Shown in pieces: positions 62,469-64,000 of a DNA stretch of 64,000 nucleotides. The stretch is from contig CAZSHA010000001.1 of assembly GCA_964606575.1 (NCBI GenBank), forward strand, positions 22,322-86,321, given 5' to 3'. This stretch comes from RGIG4576 sp964606575. Lineage in GTDB: Bacteria; Bacteroidota; Bacteroidia; Bacteroidales; Muribaculaceae. The notes beneath the pieces are model-generated. The model worked only from the letters and a program-made list of their open reading frames with translations, ran no database searches and had not been told where the DNA came from. Made by a program: the position numbers and the translations under genes. Numbering within the stretch: the stretch's first letter is position 1; every line of letters begins with the position of its first letter.

Positions 62469-63815
62469 TCACAAGAACATTGTCATATAAACAGGTATAT
62501 AATCAACTCCGTTTTCACGTTTATAGTCTTTTGTATAAATCACATACTTACTCATAATGCGTTCTGAGAACTTTGCACAGAATTCGTCTAACGATTTGTG
62601 TGATTTGTATCCTGATGATTTAACTTCAATTGGAGATATTTTATGTTTATCGGTGATTATGAAATCAATCTCGTAATACTTCTTACCATCAGCGTAAGGT
62701 ATGGTATGATAAAACAAGTTTTTTCCTGTTGCTCGCAACATCTGAGCAATCATATTTTCATATACATATCCAAGGTTTGTACTTAGTTTATCACTAAGTA
62801 ATTTTTCATAGATAATATTCTCTGTTATATCATTATCCTTAAAAGCTAGCGTAACGAACAAACCTGTATCAGATGTGTACATCTTGAAACATTCCTGATT
62901 TTTAGTTAGCCCCAAGCCCACATTAGGATCATCAGAACGAAAGGCAATGTTGGTAGTCATAGAATCTTCCATATCCTTTATTATATTTATTACTCTATCA
63001 ACCTTCTCATCTGATATAACATTTCCTACTTGATATCGTGAAATGTTCCTACTTAATTGAGCTGGTATAGCGTCATACATAGCTTTTGCCCTTCCTGAAT
63101 TATCAATCTTTCCAAAATCTTCTTCATACAACGAAATAATATCACGTTTTACCATATCAACAGCTGTAAAGTTATTTGTTTTTATATATGAAGCCACAGC
63201 TTGGGGCATTCCTCCAACAAGCATATACAATCGGAAATCACGCATCAATTTTCGATGAACTGCATCACCTAGAGGTATTTTTTTTTCAAACGCATTGCGT
63301 AACAAAGGTATCGTTGTAGTATCCCCTAATGCCCATTTGAATTCTTCATAATCCATTGGGAACATATCAACTTTAGTTTCTTCACTTGGAATAATGATAT
63401 TATGGCTCTTAGACCTTACAGAAATTAAAGAACCTGTTTCTATGTAGTCATATCGATGATCTACAACCAAATGCTTGATTGCTTGTCTTGCCATTGGCTG
63501 CAATTGAACCTCATCAAATATAATAACTGATTCTCTCTCGTATAATTCTACTTGAAATATAAATTGCAATCTAAGAAATAAATAGTTCAAATCAGATATA
63601 TCATTAAATAAATCACTAACTTCTTTAGAAACCTTTGAAAAATCAATCAATATATAAGATTTGTATTCTTTGCTCGCAAACTCTTCTGCTATAGTAGATT
63701 TACCGATGCGACGAGCACCTTGTATAAGCAATGCTGTGTCACCGTTACGCTCTCGTTTCCATTTAAGCATTGTGTCATACACCTTTCTCTTAAAACGAAT
63801 CATATCCTTTGCCAT
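62469..63815 (-). CDS. AAA_14 ATPase with C-terminal DUF4143 / PD-(D/E)xK-like domain
   Basis: 448 residues. Walker A GARRIGKST near residue 33, Walker B VIIFDEVQL, YIETGSLI. The C-terminal domain has YEIDFIIT then ISPIEVKSS, the D...E-x-K pattern of a PD-(D/E)xK nuclease-like fold, a typical DUF4143 end. Such ATPases are multi-copy in gut Bacteroidales; their role is unsettled (a mobile or defence-like function has been suggested). Three repeats sit in its promoter. The TerB cassette follows about 450 bp downstream on the same strand. Confidence 0.9.
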   Translation of the reverse strand: MAKDMIRFKRKVYDTMLKWKRERNGDTALLIQGARRIGKSTIAEEFASKEYKSYILIDFSKVSKEVSDLFNDISDLNYLFLRLQFIFQVELYERESVIIFDEVQLQPMARQAIKHLVVDHRYDYIETGSLISVRSKSHNIIIPSEETKVDMFPMDYEEFKWALGDTTTIPLLRNAFEKKIPLGDAVHRKLMRDFRLYMLVGGMPQAVASYIKTNNFTAVDMVKRDIISLYEEDFGKIDNSGRAKAMYDAIPAQLSRNISRYQVGNVISDEKVDRVINIIKDMEDSMTTNIAFRSDDPNVGLGLTKNQECFKMYTSDTGLFVTLAFKDNDITENIIYEKLLSDKLSTNLGYVYENMIAQMLRATGKNLFYHTIPYADGKKYYEIDFIITDKHKISPIEVKSSGYKSHKSLDEFCAKFSERIMSKYVIYTKDYKRENGVDYIPVYMTMFL

Positions 63816-63832
63816 AATCTTTAATTTTTAGG

Positions 63833-63840
63833 CAAAAATA
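63833..63840 (-). promoter_or_regulatory. -7 box of the ATPase gene
   Basis: Minus-strand TATTTTTG, 17 bp before the ATG; the repeat array lies directly upstream. Confidence 0.55.
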
Positions 63841-63854
63841 ATACAATTCATTGG

Positions 63855-63930
63855 TTTCCCACCAAATATTTTTATACATTTTGCCGTTTTCCACCAATTT
63901 TAAAACCGCTTTTTTGCCGTTTTCCACCAA
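63855..63930 (-). repeat. Three direct repeats upstream of the ATPase gene
   Basis: Plus-strand TTTTGCCGTTTTCCACCAA at 63879-63897 and again, identical, at 63912-63930, plus a shorter related copy TTTCCCACCAA ending at 63865. Spacing is 33 and 32 bp, three helical turns, just upstream of the -7 box. They look like operator sites or iterons. Confidence 0.75.
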
Positions 63931-63946
63931 ATGTTATATTTTTGTT

Positions 63947-64000
63947 TGTAGCAGCCTCAAAAAGTAGACACTAAAAATAATTTTAGTTAAACATAATTTT
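63947..64000. other. Right edge, possible insertion-sequence end
   Basis: The segment reading, on the minus strand, AGTGTCTACTTTTTGAGGC (63973-63955) resembles the terminal repeats of some Bacteroidota insertion sequences, but the partner end and any transposase are outside the window. Confidence 0.2.

Overview
The window looks like chromosome from a strict or facultative anaerobe of the order Bacteroidales; family and genus are not resolved from the sequence. The evidence is convergent. Most identifiable promoters follow the Bacteroidota pattern (TTTG, about 20 bp, then TAnnTTTG) and Shine-Dalgarno sequences are scarce. Several secreted proteins end in type IX secretion (T9SS)-like sorting tails. 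Other Bacteroidales hallmarks are Wzi-family and FKBP lipoproteins, an AAA_14/DUF4143 ATPase, a class III ribonucleotide reductase and a meso-DAP-type MurE. No CRISPR array, prophage or complete insertion sequence is visible.

Layout. 1-7278 (minus): three secreted proteins, namely an unfinished leucine-rich-repeat (BspA-like) protein, a subtilisin and a beta-rich cargo protein. 7471-15106: a secreted endonuclease/phosphatase-family enzyme, an MptE-like protein, then glycerophosphodiesterase, Wzi and lipoprotein genes, and a large alpha-amylase with four starch-binding repeats. 15255-20419: tyrS, tRNA-Gln, an NlpC/P60 hydrolase, a U32 protein of the tRNA-hydroxylation type and carboxy(nor)spermidine dehydrogenase. 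20553-24907: folC with a split chromate transporter, and an EptA-like phosphoethanolamine transferase. 25019-27074: a small lipoprotein, an unknown secreted protein and a truncated T9SS cargo gene; two of these sit behind closely similar poly-G promoters. 27208-33542: mnmD, DedA, bcp, metG, manC and an orphan fucosyltransferase-like gene. 33599-41306 (minus): nrdDG, ruvB with a flippase, an Lrp/AsnC regulator and two FKBP isomerases. 41519-42211: a sirtuin.

42420-57607 is a compact dcw (division and cell wall) cluster in the order rsmH-ftsL-ftsI-murE-mraY-murD-ftsW-murG-murC-ftsQ-ftsA-ftsZ, with many start/stop overlaps. It takes UDP-MurNAc to lipid II and then to septum assembly. mraZ is not at its head, and murF and ddl are not in the window. 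yqeY and serS follow and end at a strong hairpin terminator.

The accessory end is 59524-64000 (minus). It holds an AAA_14/DUF4143 ATPase under three 33-bp-spaced repeats, then a 450-bp stretch with a strongly structured, probably transcribed element. A three-gene cassette follows: a small TerB-like protein, a four-TM coiled-coil protein and a lipoprotein with a degenerate vWA-like fold. I do not recognise this cassette as a named system, and it is the best candidate here for something undescribed.
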